Shown here one piece after another: positions 18,775-27,629 of a stretch of DNA of 64,000 bases. The stretch's first letter is position 1. Each line of letters begins with the position of its first letter. The notes under the pieces were generated by a model. The model had not been told where the DNA came from, searched no databases, and was given only the letters and a program-made list of their open reading frames with translations. The DNA is from Rhodoferax sp. (GTDB lineage Bacteria > Pseudomonadota > Gammaproteobacteria > Burkholderiales > Burkholderiaceae_C), in NCBI GenBank assembly GCA_008015235.1, contig SSFF01000004.1:62001-126000 (forward strand), written 5' to 3'. The position numbers and the translations under genes were made by a program.

Positions 18775-19557
18775 ATGGCGTACAGCATTGATCTTTCCGG
18801 CCGTGTGGCCTTTATTACCGGTGCGTCGGGTGGTTTGGGCGCGCAGTTCGCGCGCACGCTTTCGCAGGCAGGGGCGGCCGTGGTGTTGGCCAGCCGTCGC
18901 GTGGACAAGCTCAAGGAATTGCGCTCGATTATCGACGCAGAAGGGGGTGATGCCCACGTCATCGAAATGGATGTGACAGACCACGACTCCATCAAGGCCG
19001 CCGTGGCCCACGCTGAGACGGAAGTTGGGTCGATTGACATCCTTATCAACAACTCGGGCGTCAGCACCACCCAGCGCCTGCAGGACGTGCAGCCCGATGA
19101 CTACGACTTCATCTTCAACACCAACGTCAAAGGTGCTTTTTTTGTGGCGCAAGAGGTGGGCAAGCGCATGCTGGCGCGTGCCAAAGGCGCTGCACCGGGT
19201 AGCTACACCGGCGGACGCATTGTCAACATTGCTTCCATGGCGGGATTGCGCGTGCTGCCGCAAATCGGTGTCTACTGCATGAGCAAGGCGGCAGTCATCC
19301 AGATGACCAAGGCCATGGCGCTGGAATGGGGCAAGTTCGGCATCAACGTCAATGCCCTGTGCCCAGGCTATATCGACACCGAAATCAACCACCACCACTG
19401 GCAAACCGAGGCCGGGCAGAAGCTGGTGCAGATGCTGCCGCGCAAACGCGTGGGACACCCTGCGGACCTGGACGCCATGCTGGTGGCCCTGTGTTCGGAC
19501 CAGAGCCACTTCGTTAATGGCGCCGTGATTGCCGCCGATGACGGCTTTGGCGTCTGA
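18775..19557 (+). CDS. SDR-family oxidoreductase (3-oxoacyl-ACP/3-hydroxyacyl-CoA type)
   Basis: This 260-residue classical short-chain dehydrogenase binds NAD(P) through TGASGGLG (15-22) and shows NNSGV (92-96). Its catalytic Tyr167 and Lys171 lie in VYCMSKAAV, with Ser154 in NIASMAG. The carboxyl end resembles 3-oxoacyl-ACP reductases. Substrate is unknown; the divergent ETF-QO gene and the intervening operator point to lipid or acyl-CoA metabolism. The ATG at 18775 is 20 bp from the inverted repeat. Confidence 0.85.
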   Translation: MAYSIDLSGRVAFITGASGGLGAQFARTLSQAGAAVVLASRRVDKLKELRSIIDAEGGDAHVIEMDVTDHDSIKAAVAHAETEVGSIDILINNSGVSTTQRLQDVQPDDYDFIFNTNVKGAFFVAQEVGKRMLARAKGAAPGSYTGGRIVNIASMAGLRVLPQIGVYCMSKAAVIQMTKAMALEWGKFGINVNALCPGYIDTEINHHHWQTEAGQKLVQMLPRKRVGHPADLDAMLVALCSDQSHFVNGAVIAADDGFGV

Positions 19558-19577
19558 TCGATTTGGTTTCTGCATAA

Positions 19578-19621
19578 AAAAAGCTGCCTGCCCTTGTAGT
19601 TCAAGCGCAGGCAGCTCTCTT
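19578..19621. terminator. bidirectional terminator between the two SDR genes
   Basis: AGCTGCCTGC (19582-19591) pairs perfectly with GCAGGCAGCT (19607-19616), preceded by an A-run and followed by CTCTTTTT. It separates two convergent genes. Confidence 0.8.
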
Positions 19622-19635
19622 TTTCATAGCGAATT

Positions 19636-20394
19636 TCAGCGTGGAGCGAGGCGGATGGCACCGTCCAGGCGGATGACCTCGCCGTTGAGCATGTCGTTCT
19701 CAAAAATGTGCACGGCCAGTTTGGCGTAGTCCTGGGGGGTGCCCAGGCGCGAGGGGAAGGGCACACCAGCGGCCAACGCGTCCTGTACTTCCTTGGGCAT
19801 GCCAAACAGCATGGGAGTGCCGAAGATGCCGGGGGCGATGGTCATGTTGCGGATGCCGTTGCGCGACAGGTCGCGGGCGATGGGAAGGGTCATGCCCACA
19901 ATGCCACCCTTGGAGGCCGAGTAGGCGGCCTGGCCGATCTGGCCATCGTACGCAGCCACCGAGGCGGTGGAGATCATCACGCCACGCTCGCCCGTGGCTT
20001 CGGCTTCGTTCTTGCACATGGCTTCGGCTGCCAGGCGGATCATGTTGAAGCTGCCCACCAGGTTGACGGTAATGCACTTGCTGAAGGCGGCCAGGGCATG
20101 GGCGCCGTTCTTGCCCACGGTTTTTTCAGCCGGGGCGATGCCGGCGCAGTTCACCAGGCCCATGAGCTTGCCCATGGAGACTGCCTGGGCCACCACTGCC
20201 TGGCCATCGGCTTCGCTGCTGACATCGCACTTCACGAAGGCGCCGCCGATTTCCTTGGCAACCGCCTCGCCTTTCTCGGCCTGCATGTCGGCAATGACGA
20301 CCTTGCCACCCTTGGCGGCCAGCATGCGGGCCGTGCCTTCGCCCAGACCCGATGCGCCACCGGTGACGATGAATACTTTGCCTGCGATTTCCAT
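19636..20394 (-). CDS. SDR-family 3-hydroxyacyl-CoA dehydrogenase (type II/HSD10-like)
   Basis: This 252-residue NAD-dependent short-chain dehydrogenase resembles mammalian HSD10 and bacterial 2-methyl-3-hydroxybutyryl-CoA dehydrogenases. It has [15 protein letters not shown] from residue 11, [14 protein letters not shown] (82-95), Ser142 in [15 protein letters not shown], and Tyr158/Lys162 in YSASKGG. The ending [17 protein letters not shown] is typical of this group. The likely role is oxidation of 3-hydroxyacyl-CoA in fatty-acid or isoleucine breakdown. A 16-bp palindrome lies 36 bp before the start. Confidence 0.88.
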   Translation of the reverse strand: MEIAGKVFIVTGGASGLGEGTARMLAAKGGKVVIADMQAEKGEAVAKEIGGAFVKCDVSSEADGQAVVAQAVSMGKLMGLVNCAGIAPAEKTVGKNGAHALAAFSKCITVNLVGSFNMIRLAAEAMCKNEAEATGERGVMISTASVAAYDGQIGQAAYSASKGGIVGMTLPIARDLSRNGIRNMTIAPGIFGTPMLFGMPKEVQDALAAGVPFPSRLGTPQDYAKLAVHIFENDMLNGEVIRLDGAIRLAPR

Positions 20395-20429
20395 GGAGTG
20401 CTCCTCTGTGTGAAGTGGTGAATTACTTT

Positions 20430-20445
20430 ACGTTTACGTAAACGT
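20430..20445. promoter_or_regulatory. ACGTTTAC/GTAAACGT palindrome, LiuR-like operator
   Basis: This perfect 16-bp palindrome, flanked by TTT and CAA, stands upstream of the HSD10-like dehydrogenase. It resembles the ACGT-rich sites described for MerR-family LiuR regulators of branched-chain amino acid and fatty-acid catabolism. The resemblance is from memory, and no liuR gene is present here. Confidence 0.55.
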
Positions 20446-20503
20446 CAATTATGACCCAGAACTCTTTCCGAAGAAGCAATTTAAAGAGTGCAAAAAAACA
20501 CGC

Positions 20504-20509
20504 TATAAT
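20504..20509 (+). promoter_or_regulatory. -10 box of tRNA-Val promoter
   Basis: A consensus TATAAT lies 14 bases before the tRNA-Val 5' end. The -35 region is weak (TTTAAAG around 20480). Confidence 0.55.
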
Positions 20510-20523
20510 TTCAGCTTCGACTC

Positions 20524-20600
20524 AGGCACATAGCTCAGCTGGTTAGAGCACCACCTTGACATGGTGGGGGTCGTTGGTTCGAGTCCAATTGTGCCTACCA
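20524..20600 (+). tRNA. tRNA-Val (anticodon GAC)
   Basis: The acceptor arms AGGCACA and TGTGCCT pair over seven bases. The D arm is GCTC...GAGC, the anticodon arm CCACC-TTGACAT-GGTGG exposes GAC, and the T arm is GTTGG-TTCGAGT-CCAAT. The encoded ACCA end is present. Confidence 0.97.
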
Positions 20601-20671
20601 AATTTCTCGCTGTTTTGCTGCGGCGCGCTAGGGTAAACCTAGGGGCAGTGCAGCAGGGGCCAAACATACAA

Positions 20672-20690
20672 TGTATTGCAGTGCAATACA
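20672..20690. promoter_or_regulatory. TGTATTGC-AGT-GCAATACA inverted repeat upstream of phaR
   Basis: Perfect 8-bp arms surround AGT, 33 bp before the phaR start. The core TTGC...GCAA matches the TTGC-rich sites bound by PhaR repressors, which commonly regulate their own genes. The autoregulation is inferred. Confidence 0.6.
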
Positions 20691-20722
20691 CCTGTGACCC
20701 ACTCAGTGCGTCGGCCTCCTCC

Positions 20723-21169
20723 ATGCAAAGCAGAGCCTCCCAAAAATCCTCCGACCAACGTGTCATCAAGAAGTATCCCAATCGTCGTTTGTACGATACC
20801 GATACTTCCAGCTATGTCACTCTGGGTGACATCAAGCGCTTGGTGATGGATAACGAGCCCTTCGTGGTGCGTGATGCCAAGTCCAATGAGGATTTGACCC
20901 GCAGCATCTTGCTGCAGATCATTCTGGAGGAGGAAGCCGGGGGCTCTCCCATGTTCACGGCACCGGTATTGGCCAACATCATCCGGTTTTACGGCCATGC
21001 CATGCAGGGCTTCATGGGTGGCTATCTAGAGAAGAACATGCAGGCGCTTGCGGATCTGCAGGCTCCCATGATGGCGGGTATGGCCGGCAACAACCCGTTC
21101 CAGCAGGTGCAGGAACAATTTCAAAAACAGACAGAACAATTTTTCGGGAATTTCGGCCTCAAGCGCTGA
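20723..21169 (+). CDS. phaR: polyhydroxyalkanoate synthesis repressor PhaR
   Basis: PhaR represses phasin and granule genes and is titrated by binding to polyhydroxyalkanoate. I set the start at the ATG at 20723; the frame is open through the tRNA but is not coding there. The 148 residues contain the DNA-binding amino-terminal domain RVIKKYPNRRLYDTDTSSYV (about 12-31) followed by the accumulation-regulator domain (LTRSILLQIILEEE, FYGHAMQGFMGGYLEKN). The carboxyl end is rich in Gln and Phe, which fits polymer binding. A PhaR-type inverted repeat precedes it. The pha synthesis genes are not in this window. Confidence 0.92.
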   Translation: MQSRASQKSSDQRVIKKYPNRRLYDTDTSSYVTLGDIKRLVMDNEPFVVRDAKSNEDLTRSILLQIILEEEAGGSPMFTAPVLANIIRFYGHAMQGFMGGYLEKNMQALADLQAPMMAGMAGNNPFQQVQEQFQKQTEQFFGNFGLKR

Positions 21170-21202
21170 GGGCGCTGGGGTGAATTTCCGCGCATTTCAG
21201 CC

Positions 21203-22612
21203 ATGAATCCTGAGCAAACCTCACCCACTCCCAATCCGTCCTCGCCCGCACCGAAGGTAGGCTTTGTCAGCCTTGGATGCCCCAAGGCCCTGACCGACTC
21301 CGAGCTGATCCTCACGCAATTGAGCGCTGAGGGCTACGAAACTTCCAAAACCTTCCAGGGTGCCGATCTGGTGATCGTCAACACCTGTGGTTTCATTGAC
21401 GATGCGGTCAAGGAAAGCCTGGACACCATTGGCGAGGCTTTGGCCGAGAACGGCAAGGTCATCGTGACTGGCTGCCTAGGTGCCAAGTCCGGGCACGACG
21501 GCGGCAACCTGGTGCAGCAGGTGCATCCCCGTGTACTCGCAGTGACCGGTCCGCATGCGACGCAGGAGGTCATGGATGCTGTCCACCGCAACCTGCCCAA
21601 GCCGCACGACCCGTTTCTCGATCTGGTGCCTAATGCCTTTGGTGTGGCCGGACTCAAGCTCACACCCAAACACTACGCTTACCTGAAGATCAGCGAAGGC
21701 TGCAACCACCGTTGTACCTTCTGCATCATTCCTTCCATGCGCGGCGATCTGGTGTCACGTCCGGTGGGTGATGTGCTGGCCGAAGCACATGCCTTGTTTG
21801 CTGGTGGCGTCAAGGAGTTGCTGGTCATCAGTCAGGACACTTCGGCCTACGGCGTCGATGTGAAATACCGCACCGGTTTCTGGGACGGCAAGCCTGTCAA
21901 GACGCGCTTGCTGGAGTTGGCGCAAAAGCTTGGTGAGATCGCGGCCCAGTATGGCGCCTGGGTGCGCTTCCATTACGTCTATCCGTACCCAGCGGTTGAT
22001 GAACTAATTCCGCTCATGGCCAGTGGGCATGTATTGCCTTATCTCGACGTGCCCTTGCAGCACAGCCACCCTGATGTGCTCAAGCGCATGAAGCGACCTG
22101 CCAGTGGCGAGAAGAATCTGGAGCGCATCCTGGCTTGGCGTAAAGCCTGTCCCGAGCTGGTGATCCGGAGCACTTTCATCGCCGGCTTCCCTGGCGAAAC
22201 CGAGGAGGAGTTCGCGCACTTGTTGGACTTTGTCCGCGAGGCCGAGATCGATCGTGCCGGCTGCTTTGCCTACAGCCCGGTAGAGGGTGCTACCGCCAAT
22301 GAATTAGACGGGCAGTTGCCTGCTGAGCTGCGCGAAGAACGCCGTGCGCGTTTCATGGCAGTGGCCGAGGAAGTGTCGGTGCGCAAGCTGGAGCGCCGCG
22401 TGGGTTCGACCATGCAGGTGCTGGTCGATTCGGCTCCGGGCTTGGGCAAGAAGGGTGGGGTCGGCCGCAGCTATGCCGATGCGCCGGAAATCGATGGCGT
22501 GGTGCGTTTGCTGCCACCCGAGAAAATCAGCAAGACCTTGCGTGTGGGCTCGTTCACCCAGGCCCGCATTGTGGCAGCACAGGGGCACGACCTCGTTGCT
22601 GTTCCGGTTTGA
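21203..22612 (+). CDS. rimO: ribosomal protein S12 methylthiotransferase RimO
   Basis: RimO is a radical-SAM enzyme that adds a methylthio group to the conserved aspartate of ribosomal protein S12. The 469 residues include the amino-terminal MTTase domain with Cys26, Cys62 and Cys91 for one [4Fe-4S] cluster. The radical-SAM triad is CNHRCTFC (Cys167, 171, 174), followed by [12 protein letters not shown], which is characteristic of RimO rather than MiaB. A TRAM-like domain occupies the last 70 or so residues. It starts 33 bases after phaR and ends at a strong terminator. Confidence 0.95.
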   Translation: MNPEQTSPTPNPSSPAPKVGFVSLGCPKALTDSELILTQLSAEGYETSKTFQGADLVIVNTCGFIDDAVKESLDTIGEALAENGKVIVTGCLGAKSGHDGGNLVQQVHPRVLAVTGPHATQEVMDAVHRNLPKPHDPFLDLVPNAFGVAGLKLTPKHYAYLKISEGCNHRCTFCIIPSMRGDLVSRPVGDVLAEAHALFAGGVKELLVISQDTSAYGVDVKYRTGFWDGKPVKTRLLELAQKLGEIAAQYGAWVRFHYVYPYPAVDELIPLMASGHVLPYLDVPLQHSHPDVLKRMKRPASGEKNLERILAWRKACPELVIRSTFIAGFPGETEEEFAHLLDFVREAEIDRAGCFAYSPVEGATANELDGQLPAELREERRARFMAVAEEVSVRKLERRVGSTMQVLVDSAPGLGKKGGVGRSYADAPEIDGVVRLLPPEKISKTLRVGSFTQARIVAAQGHDLVAVPV

Positions 22613-22647
22613 AAGTACTGCAACCGCGTGGGGCGGTTGCAGAAAAC

Positions 22648-22675
22648 AAAAAAGCCGCTGAAACAGCGGCTTTTT
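22648..22675 (+). terminator. rho-independent terminator after rimO
   Basis: AAAAAGCCGCTG and CAGCGGCTTTTT form a strong stem around AAA, ending in a T-run. An additional hairpin GCAACCGC/GCGGTTGC lies just upstream (about 22619-22640). The A-run lets it also stop leftward transcription from the tRNA-Leu pair. Confidence 0.85.
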
Positions 22676-22685
22676 ATGTTGATTT

Positions 22686-22770
<85 letters not shown>

Positions 22771-22837
22771 AAATTTCCCAAACAAATAAAAGGCCGCGTA
22801 CTTGCGGCCAGTTGAAATGATTCCACTGTATTATCAG

Positions 22838-22922
<85 letters not shown>

Positions 22923-22971
22923 ATTTCAGGAAAGAGAGCATTGTATCAAAAAAAATAGCCAAACCAGCGCA

Positions 22972-25215
22972 TTGCTGGAAGAACTCGAAGGAACTGTTCA
23001 GGGGCACCGTGATGGACACGGATTTGTCTCCCCGGACGATGGTTCTGCAGACATTTTCCTCCCTCCCAACGAGATGCGCGCCGTGCTGCACAAGGACCGG
23101 GTCAAGGTCCGTATCGTGCGCAACGACCGCCGTGGCCGCCCCGAAGGGCGTGTGCTGGAAATCGTGGAGCGCTCGCAGCAGCCCATCATCGGACGCCTGC
23201 TGCAAGAGAGCGGCGTCTGGATCGTGGCCCCGGAAGACAAGCGCTATGGACAAGATGTACTGATCCCCAAAGGCGCAGCGCAGATTGCCAAGAGCGGCCA
23301 GGTGGTGGTTGTGGAACTGGTGGGGCCGCCTGCGCTCTACAGCCAGCCGGTGGGCCGCATCAAGGAAGTGTTGGGCGAGGTTGATGACCCCGGTATGGAA
23401 ATTGAAATCGCGGTGCGCAAATACAGCGTGCCGCACGAGTTCTCGCAGGCCTGCCTGGCCCTTGCGCGCACCCTGCCCGAGAGTGTGACCGAGGCCGACA
23501 TGCAAGGTCGCATCGACCTGCGTGATGTGCCCCTGGTCACCATCGACGGCGAGGACGCACGCGACTTCGATGACGCGGTCTACTGCGAACCGGCTTCGCG
23601 CGGGCGCGGCAAGTCGGCCGTCAAGGGCTGGCGCTTGCTGGTAGCCATTGCCGATGTGAGCCATTACGTGGAGAACGGCTCGGCCATTGACATCGACGCC
23701 TACGACCGCGCCACCAGCGTGTATTTCCCGCGCCGAGTCATCCCCATGCTGCCGGAAAAACTGTCCAACGGCCTGTGTTCGCTGAACCCCGAGGTCGAAC
23801 GCCTGTGCATGGTGTGCGACATGTTTGTGAGTGACGCCGGTGAGGTACTGGCCTACCAGTTCTACCCGGCGGTGATGTGGAGCCATGCCCGCTTCACCTA
23901 CAACGAGGTTGCCGCGATCCTGGCCAACACCAAGGGGCCCGAAGCGCTCAAACGCGGCAAGGACCGCGTGGACAACCTGCTCAACCTGCTGGGTGTCTAC
24001 GAGTCGCTAGCCAAGGCCCGCGCGCAGCGCGGTGCGGTCGATTTCGAGACCACCGAAACCCAGATCGTGTGCGACGACAACGGCCGCATTGAAAAGATCA
24101 TTCCGCGCACGCGCAATGTGGCCCACCGCGTGATCGAAGAAGCCATGCTGGCGGCCAATGTCTGCAGTGCCGACTTCATTGCCGCAGGCAAGCAATACGG
24201 CCTGTACCGTGTGCATGAAGGGCCGACCCCCGAGAAGATCGAAGTTCTGCGCAACTACCTGCGTGCCACGGGCGTGGGCATGAGCATCAGCGACGAGCCC
24301 AGCCCGGGTGAGTTCCAGGTCATTGCCAATGCCACCAAAGATCGGCCCGACGCGCAGCAGATCCACTCCATGCTGTTGCGTTCCATGCAGCAGGCCATCT
24401 ACACGCCCATCAACAGCGGCCACTTCGGCCTGGCCTTTGAGGGCTATACCCACTTCACCAGTCCGATCCGGCGTTACCCGGACCTGCTGGTGCACCGGGT
24501 CATCAAGTCGATCCTGAACGGTAGCAAGTACCACTTGCCGAACCTGCCGATTCCAGGCGAAGCCCACGCCAAACTGGCGCGTCGCCTGGAGAAAACGCAG
24601 GCCGCCAGGGGCGAGTCTGCAGCCAAACCCAAGAAGAGCAATGCCGAGTCCATGGGTTGGCAGGCCGCCGGTCTGCACTGCAGCGCCAACGAGCGCCGTG
24701 CCGACGAGGCCAGCCGCGATGTGGAGGCCTGGCTCAAGTGCAAGTACATGCACCAGCACCTGGGCGAAGAGTTCTCGGGTGTGGTCAGCTCGGTCACCAG
24801 CTTTGGCTTGTTCGTCACGCTCGACGCCCTGTTTGTCGAAGGCCTGGTGCACATCACCGAACTCGGTGGTGAGTACTACCGCTTTGACGAGGCGCGCCAG
24901 GAACTGCGTGGCGAGCGTTCGGGCATGCGCTATGCCATCGGCACCCGTGTCAATGTGCAGGTCAGCCGGGTGGATCTCGACGGCCGCCGTATTGACTTCC
25001 GTCTGGTGACGGACGAGTTGACGGCTGCGCGCAGTGCCAGTGAGCGCTCTGGCACCGAGGAGCGCAGGCGTGAACGTGCTGCGGGCAAACCGCAGGGCAG
25101 TACTGCCGCGCGCACGGAGTCTGCGCCCGCCAATCGGCGCGCCGCACGCGACACGCGGGGGGCGAAAAGGAAAATGGACAGTACCCACCAGCGCGGTGGG
25201 CGCAAGCGCAAATAA
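22972..25215 (+). CDS. rnr: ribonuclease R
   Basis: RNase R is a processive 3'-5' exoribonuclease for structured RNA, mRNA decay and rRNA quality control. The conserved protein runs from about SALLEELEGTVQGHRDGHGF. No ATG or GTG start fits: the first plausible codon in frame is the TTG at 22972 (747 residues), and the only good ribosome site (AGGAAAGAGAG) lies further up at 22929-22939. Domains: cold-shock-like domains to about residue 180; RNB catalytic domain with DGEDARDFDDAVYC; S1 domain (FSGVVSSVTSFGLFVTLDAL); and a basic tail (GAKRKMDSTHQRGGRKRK). An upstream extension would be antisense to tRNA-Leu and is not real. Confidence 0.9.
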   Translation: MLEELEGTVQGHRDGHGFVSPDDGSADIFLPPNEMRAVLHKDRVKVRIVRNDRRGRPEGRVLEIVERSQQPIIGRLLQESGVWIVAPEDKRYGQDVLIPKGAAQIAKSGQVVVVELVGPPALYSQPVGRIKEVLGEVDDPGMEIEIAVRKYSVPHEFSQACLALARTLPESVTEADMQGRIDLRDVPLVTIDGEDARDFDDAVYCEPASRGRGKSAVKGWRLLVAIADVSHYVENGSAIDIDAYDRATSVYFPRRVIPMLPEKLSNGLCSLNPEVERLCMVCDMFVSDAGEVLAYQFYPAVMWSHARFTYNEVAAILANTKGPEALKRGKDRVDNLLNLLGVYESLAKARAQRGAVDFETTETQIVCDDNGRIEKIIPRTRNVAHRVIEEAMLAANVCSADFIAAGKQYGLYRVHEGPTPEKIEVLRNYLRATGVGMSISDEPSPGEFQVIANATKDRPDAQQIHSMLLRSMQQAIYTPINSGHFGLAFEGYTHFTSPIRRYPDLLVHRVIKSILNGSKYHLPNLPIPGEAHAKLARRLEKTQAARGESAAKPKKSNAESMGWQAAGLHCSANERRADEASRDVEAWLKCKYMHQHLGEEFSGVVSSVTSFGLFVTLDALFVEGLVHITELGGEYYRFDEARQELRGERSGMRYAIGTRVNVQVSRVDLDGRRIDFRLVTDELTAARSASERSGTEERRRERAAGKPQGSTAARTESAPANRRAARDTRGAKRKMDSTHQRGGRKRK

Positions 25216-25221
25216 GTCCAA

Positions 25222-25247
25222 GTGGCAGTGTCGGCAGACACTGCCAC
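25222..25247. terminator. perfect hairpin between convergent rnr and nnrD genes
   Basis: GTGGCAGTGTC and GACACTGCCAC form an 11-bp perfect stem with the loop GGCA. No T-run follows, so it may be a transcript-end stabiliser or a factor-assisted terminator rather than a classical one. Confidence 0.5.
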
Positions 25248-25260
25248 GCAGTCCCCGTAT

Positions 25261-26721
25261 TCAGCTCTGTTTTAGCAGTTCGGAGGCCGGCAGTACGCTG
25301 CTGCCTGCTTCGCGCTGCGCTGCCAGCCCGTGGCGGTAGACCGCAGCGCAGGCCGCTTCGAAAGCCGGCAGGCCTGCGGCCAAGTGGGCGCCGACCATGC
25401 CGGCCAGCACATCACCCGTACCGCCAGTGGCCAGCCGGGCATTGCCCGTGGGGTTGATGCGTGGTGTGGCACCTGGTGCCGCAATCACCGTCCCCGAACC
25501 TTTGAGTACCACCGTGGCCTGCAAGCTGTCGGCCAGTGTCTGGGTCGCTTGCAGGCGTTGCGCCTGCACCTGCGCGGTGTTGGTGCCCAGCAGCCGTGCA
25601 GCCTCCAAGGGGTGAGGGGTCAGTACGGTGGCAGCGGCTGTCCGTTGGCTGGCGCGAGCGCGCAGGGCATCTTGCAGCCCAGGGTCGGCGGCTAGGGCGT
25701 TGAGGGCATCGGCATCCAGCACCAGGTGGGCGCTGTCCTGAAGCAGCGCGGGCAACTGGGCGGCAATGCGTTCGCCACCGCCACAACCGGCCACCACGGT
25801 AAGCTGTTGCCACACCAGGCCTTGCACTGGGCGAAACATCAGTTCCGGTTGCAGGGGGTCCAGGCGTGGGGCTTGCGGGTCCAGGGCCGCCACATACACA
25901 CGCCCGGCACCACTGTGCAGGGCCGCGCGTGCAGCCAGTAGCGCGGCACCGAGCATGCCCTCCATGCCACCGACCACGGCCACATCGCCGTAGCTGCCTT
26001 TGTGGCTGGCATGCAGCCGCTGCAGGGGGCGTGGTGCTGGGTTCAGTTCGGCGGTCGGGGGGAGGGCGGTGTCGGCTCCGAGTGCGTCCAGCCAGATGTC
26101 GCCGCAGGCGTCACGCCCTTGGCCAGTGAAAAGCCCGGGCTTCAGACCCATGAACGTCAGCGTGGCCGTGGCGCGCACCGCAGTGGGCATGGCCTGGCCA
26201 CTGTCGGTGTCGAGCCCACTGGGGCAGTCGACCGCAACAATAGGTTTGCCGCTGGCGTGCATGGCTTGTACCCACTGGGCATGTTCGTCACCAAGTGCCC
26301 GTTGCAGTCCAATGCCGAACAGGGCATCGACAGCGACATCGAACTCGGCCGGCACGGTGTTGCCAATGGGCACCCCGGCAGCCCGCGATTTTGCTATAGA
26401 TTTGGAAGCGTCCTGCGCATATTCTGTGCGGGCCAGGTGGCTAATTTGCACATTTTTCCCCCAGGCTTTCAGGTGCACGGCTGCTTCAAAGCCGTCGCCA
26501 CCGTTGTTGCCGGGGCCGCAGGCAATCCAGACCGTGCGTGCATGGGGCGCCAAGGCCATGACCAGGCGGGCCAGTGAAAGTCCTGCGCGCTGCATCAGGG
26601 TGTGCGGCGCCAAGGTGGCTGCGGTATGCGCTTCGATGGCGCGAATCTGGTCCACGCTGTAGAGCGGCCTGCTCGCGTCGCAGGCCATCCGGCCAGCGGC
26701 CAGAATGCGCTCAGAACTCAA
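25261..26721 (-). CDS. nnrD: bifunctional NAD(P)H-hydrate epimerase / ADP-dependent dehydratase
   Basis: This enzyme repairs damaged NADHX and NADPHX. The amino-terminal half is the epimerase (YjeF_N; GPGNNGGDG at 69-77, then VDCPSGLDTDSG). The carboxyl half is the dehydratase, with VLTPHPLEAARLLG and GTGDVLAGMVGAHLAAG. I use the TTG at 26721 because AGGGAGA lies five bases before it; this overlaps the upstream gene by 11 bases, suggesting coupling. An ATG at 26688 is the alternative. Residues about 91-110 (VQISHLARTEYAQDASKSIA) are encoded by a copy of the dispersed palindromic element. Confidence 0.92.
   Translation of the reverse strand: MSSERILAAGRMACDASRPLYSVDQIRAIEAHTAATLAPHTLMQRAGLSLARLVMALAPHARTVWIACGPGNNGGDGFEAAVHLKAWGKNVQISHLARTEYAQDASKSIAKSRAAGVPIGNTVPAEFDVAVDALFGIGLQRALGDEHAQWVQAMHASGKPIVAVDCPSGLDTDSGQAMPTAVRATATLTFMGLKPGLFTGQGRDACGDIWLDALGADTALPPTAELNPAPRPLQRLHASHKGSYGDVAVVGGMEGMLGAALLAARAALHSGAGRVYVAALDPQAPRLDPLQPELMFRPVQGLVWQQLTVVAGCGGGERIAAQLPALLQDSAHLVLDADALNALAADPGLQDALRARASQRTAAATVLTPHPLEAARLLGTNTAQVQAQRLQATQTLADSLQATVVLKGSGTVIAAPGATPRINPTGNARLATGGTGDVLAGMVGAHLAAGLPAFEAACAAVYRHGLAAQREAGSSVLPASELLKQS
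26393..26450 (+). repeat. dispersed palindromic element, copy inside nnrD
   Basis: The plus strand reads GCTATAGATTTGGAAGC, TCCTGCGCATATTCT, GTGCGGGCCAGGTGGC and TAATTTGC, the same order as the other copies though with a degenerate hairpin. It lies in the epimerase domain and keeps the frame open. Confidence 0.7.
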
Positions 26722-27598
26722 ACACGTCTCCCTCGCGGGCCAGGCGCACGTCCAGGCCGTTCAGCGGCGTAGGGTGGTCGGCCAGTGCCTGGGCAAACAC
26801 CGTCTCCAAGGCATCGTCGCTTCGGGTGGGTTCGTGGTGGGTACAGAACACGGTCTTGGCGCCGGCGCGCTGGGCCAGGGCGATACTGGTGGAGAAGGTG
26901 CCGTGGCCCCAGCCCTTTTTGGACGGGTATTCCGCATCGGTGTACGAGGTGTCGGCAATGAGCACGTCAACGCCACGGATGGCGTCATCGATGATCTGGT
27001 TCTTCTCGTCCACAAAGCCTTGGTATTCGGCGTAGGCTTCGTCGCCGGGTTCGTAGATGTTGTAGGGCGGCTCGTGGTCACCGGTAAAGAATACCGACTT
27101 GCCATTGGCTTCGATGCGGTAGCCCAGGTTCACCACCGGGTGGCTCAGCAGGCAGGGCGTGATCGTGGCGCTGCCAATCTGGAGGGGCTGTCCCGGCATG
27201 AGGGTCACGTACTCGAAGCGTGCCTTCATCTCGGCTTCGCGCACCGGGAAATAGCTGTACTGCAATTGCACCGACATCACCTGCTCCACGCCCTGGCTGG
27301 TTACCGGATCAAAACTGCCATGCAGGCGCACCGTATTGCCGGGAATGAAGTTGGGAATGAAGAAGGGCAGGCCCTGGATGTGGTCCCAGTGCGAATGGGT
27401 GATGAGGATGTTGGCTGTGACTGGCAGTTCGGCCAGCAGTGTCTGCGACAGCGGGAAGATGCCGGTGCCTGCGTCCAGAATGAACAACTCGTTGTTGTCA
27501 GTGCGGACTTCGATGCAGGTGGTGTTGCCACCGTAGCGCACGGTCTTGGGTCCGGGCGATGCAATGGAGCCGCGTACCCCCCAGAAACGGACTTTCAT
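26711..27598 (-). CDS. MBL-fold metallo-hydrolase
   Basis: This 295-residue metallo-beta-lactamase-fold protein shows THSHWDHIQG (67-76), with further candidate metal ligands in LLSHPVVNLGYRI, FFTGDHEP and FCTHHEPTRSDD. The start MKVRFWGVRGSIASPG is typical of a subfamily of cytoplasmic phosphodiesterase-like hydrolases. The ATG at 27598 fits this start. It is 31 bases from the HDOD gene upstream and overlaps nnrD downstream. The substrate is unknown; a cyclic nucleotide or phosphodiester is possible given the family, but is not shown here. Confidence 0.85.
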   Translation of the reverse strand: MKVRFWGVRGSIASPGPKTVRYGGNTTCIEVRTDNNELFILDAGTGIFPLSQTLLAELPVTANILITHSHWDHIQGLPFFIPNFIPGNTVRLHGSFDPVTSQGVEQVMSVQLQYSYFPVREAEMKARFEYVTLMPGQPLQIGSATITPCLLSHPVVNLGYRIEANGKSVFFTGDHEPPYNIYEPGDEAYAEYQGFVDEKNQIIDDAIRGVDVLIADTSYTDAEYPSKKGWGHGTFSTSIALAQRAGAKTVFCTHHEPTRSDDALETVFAQALADHPTPLNGLDVRLAREGDVFEF

Positions 27599-27629
27599 GG
27601 CGACTCCTTGTGATGGGTGAACCGATGTA

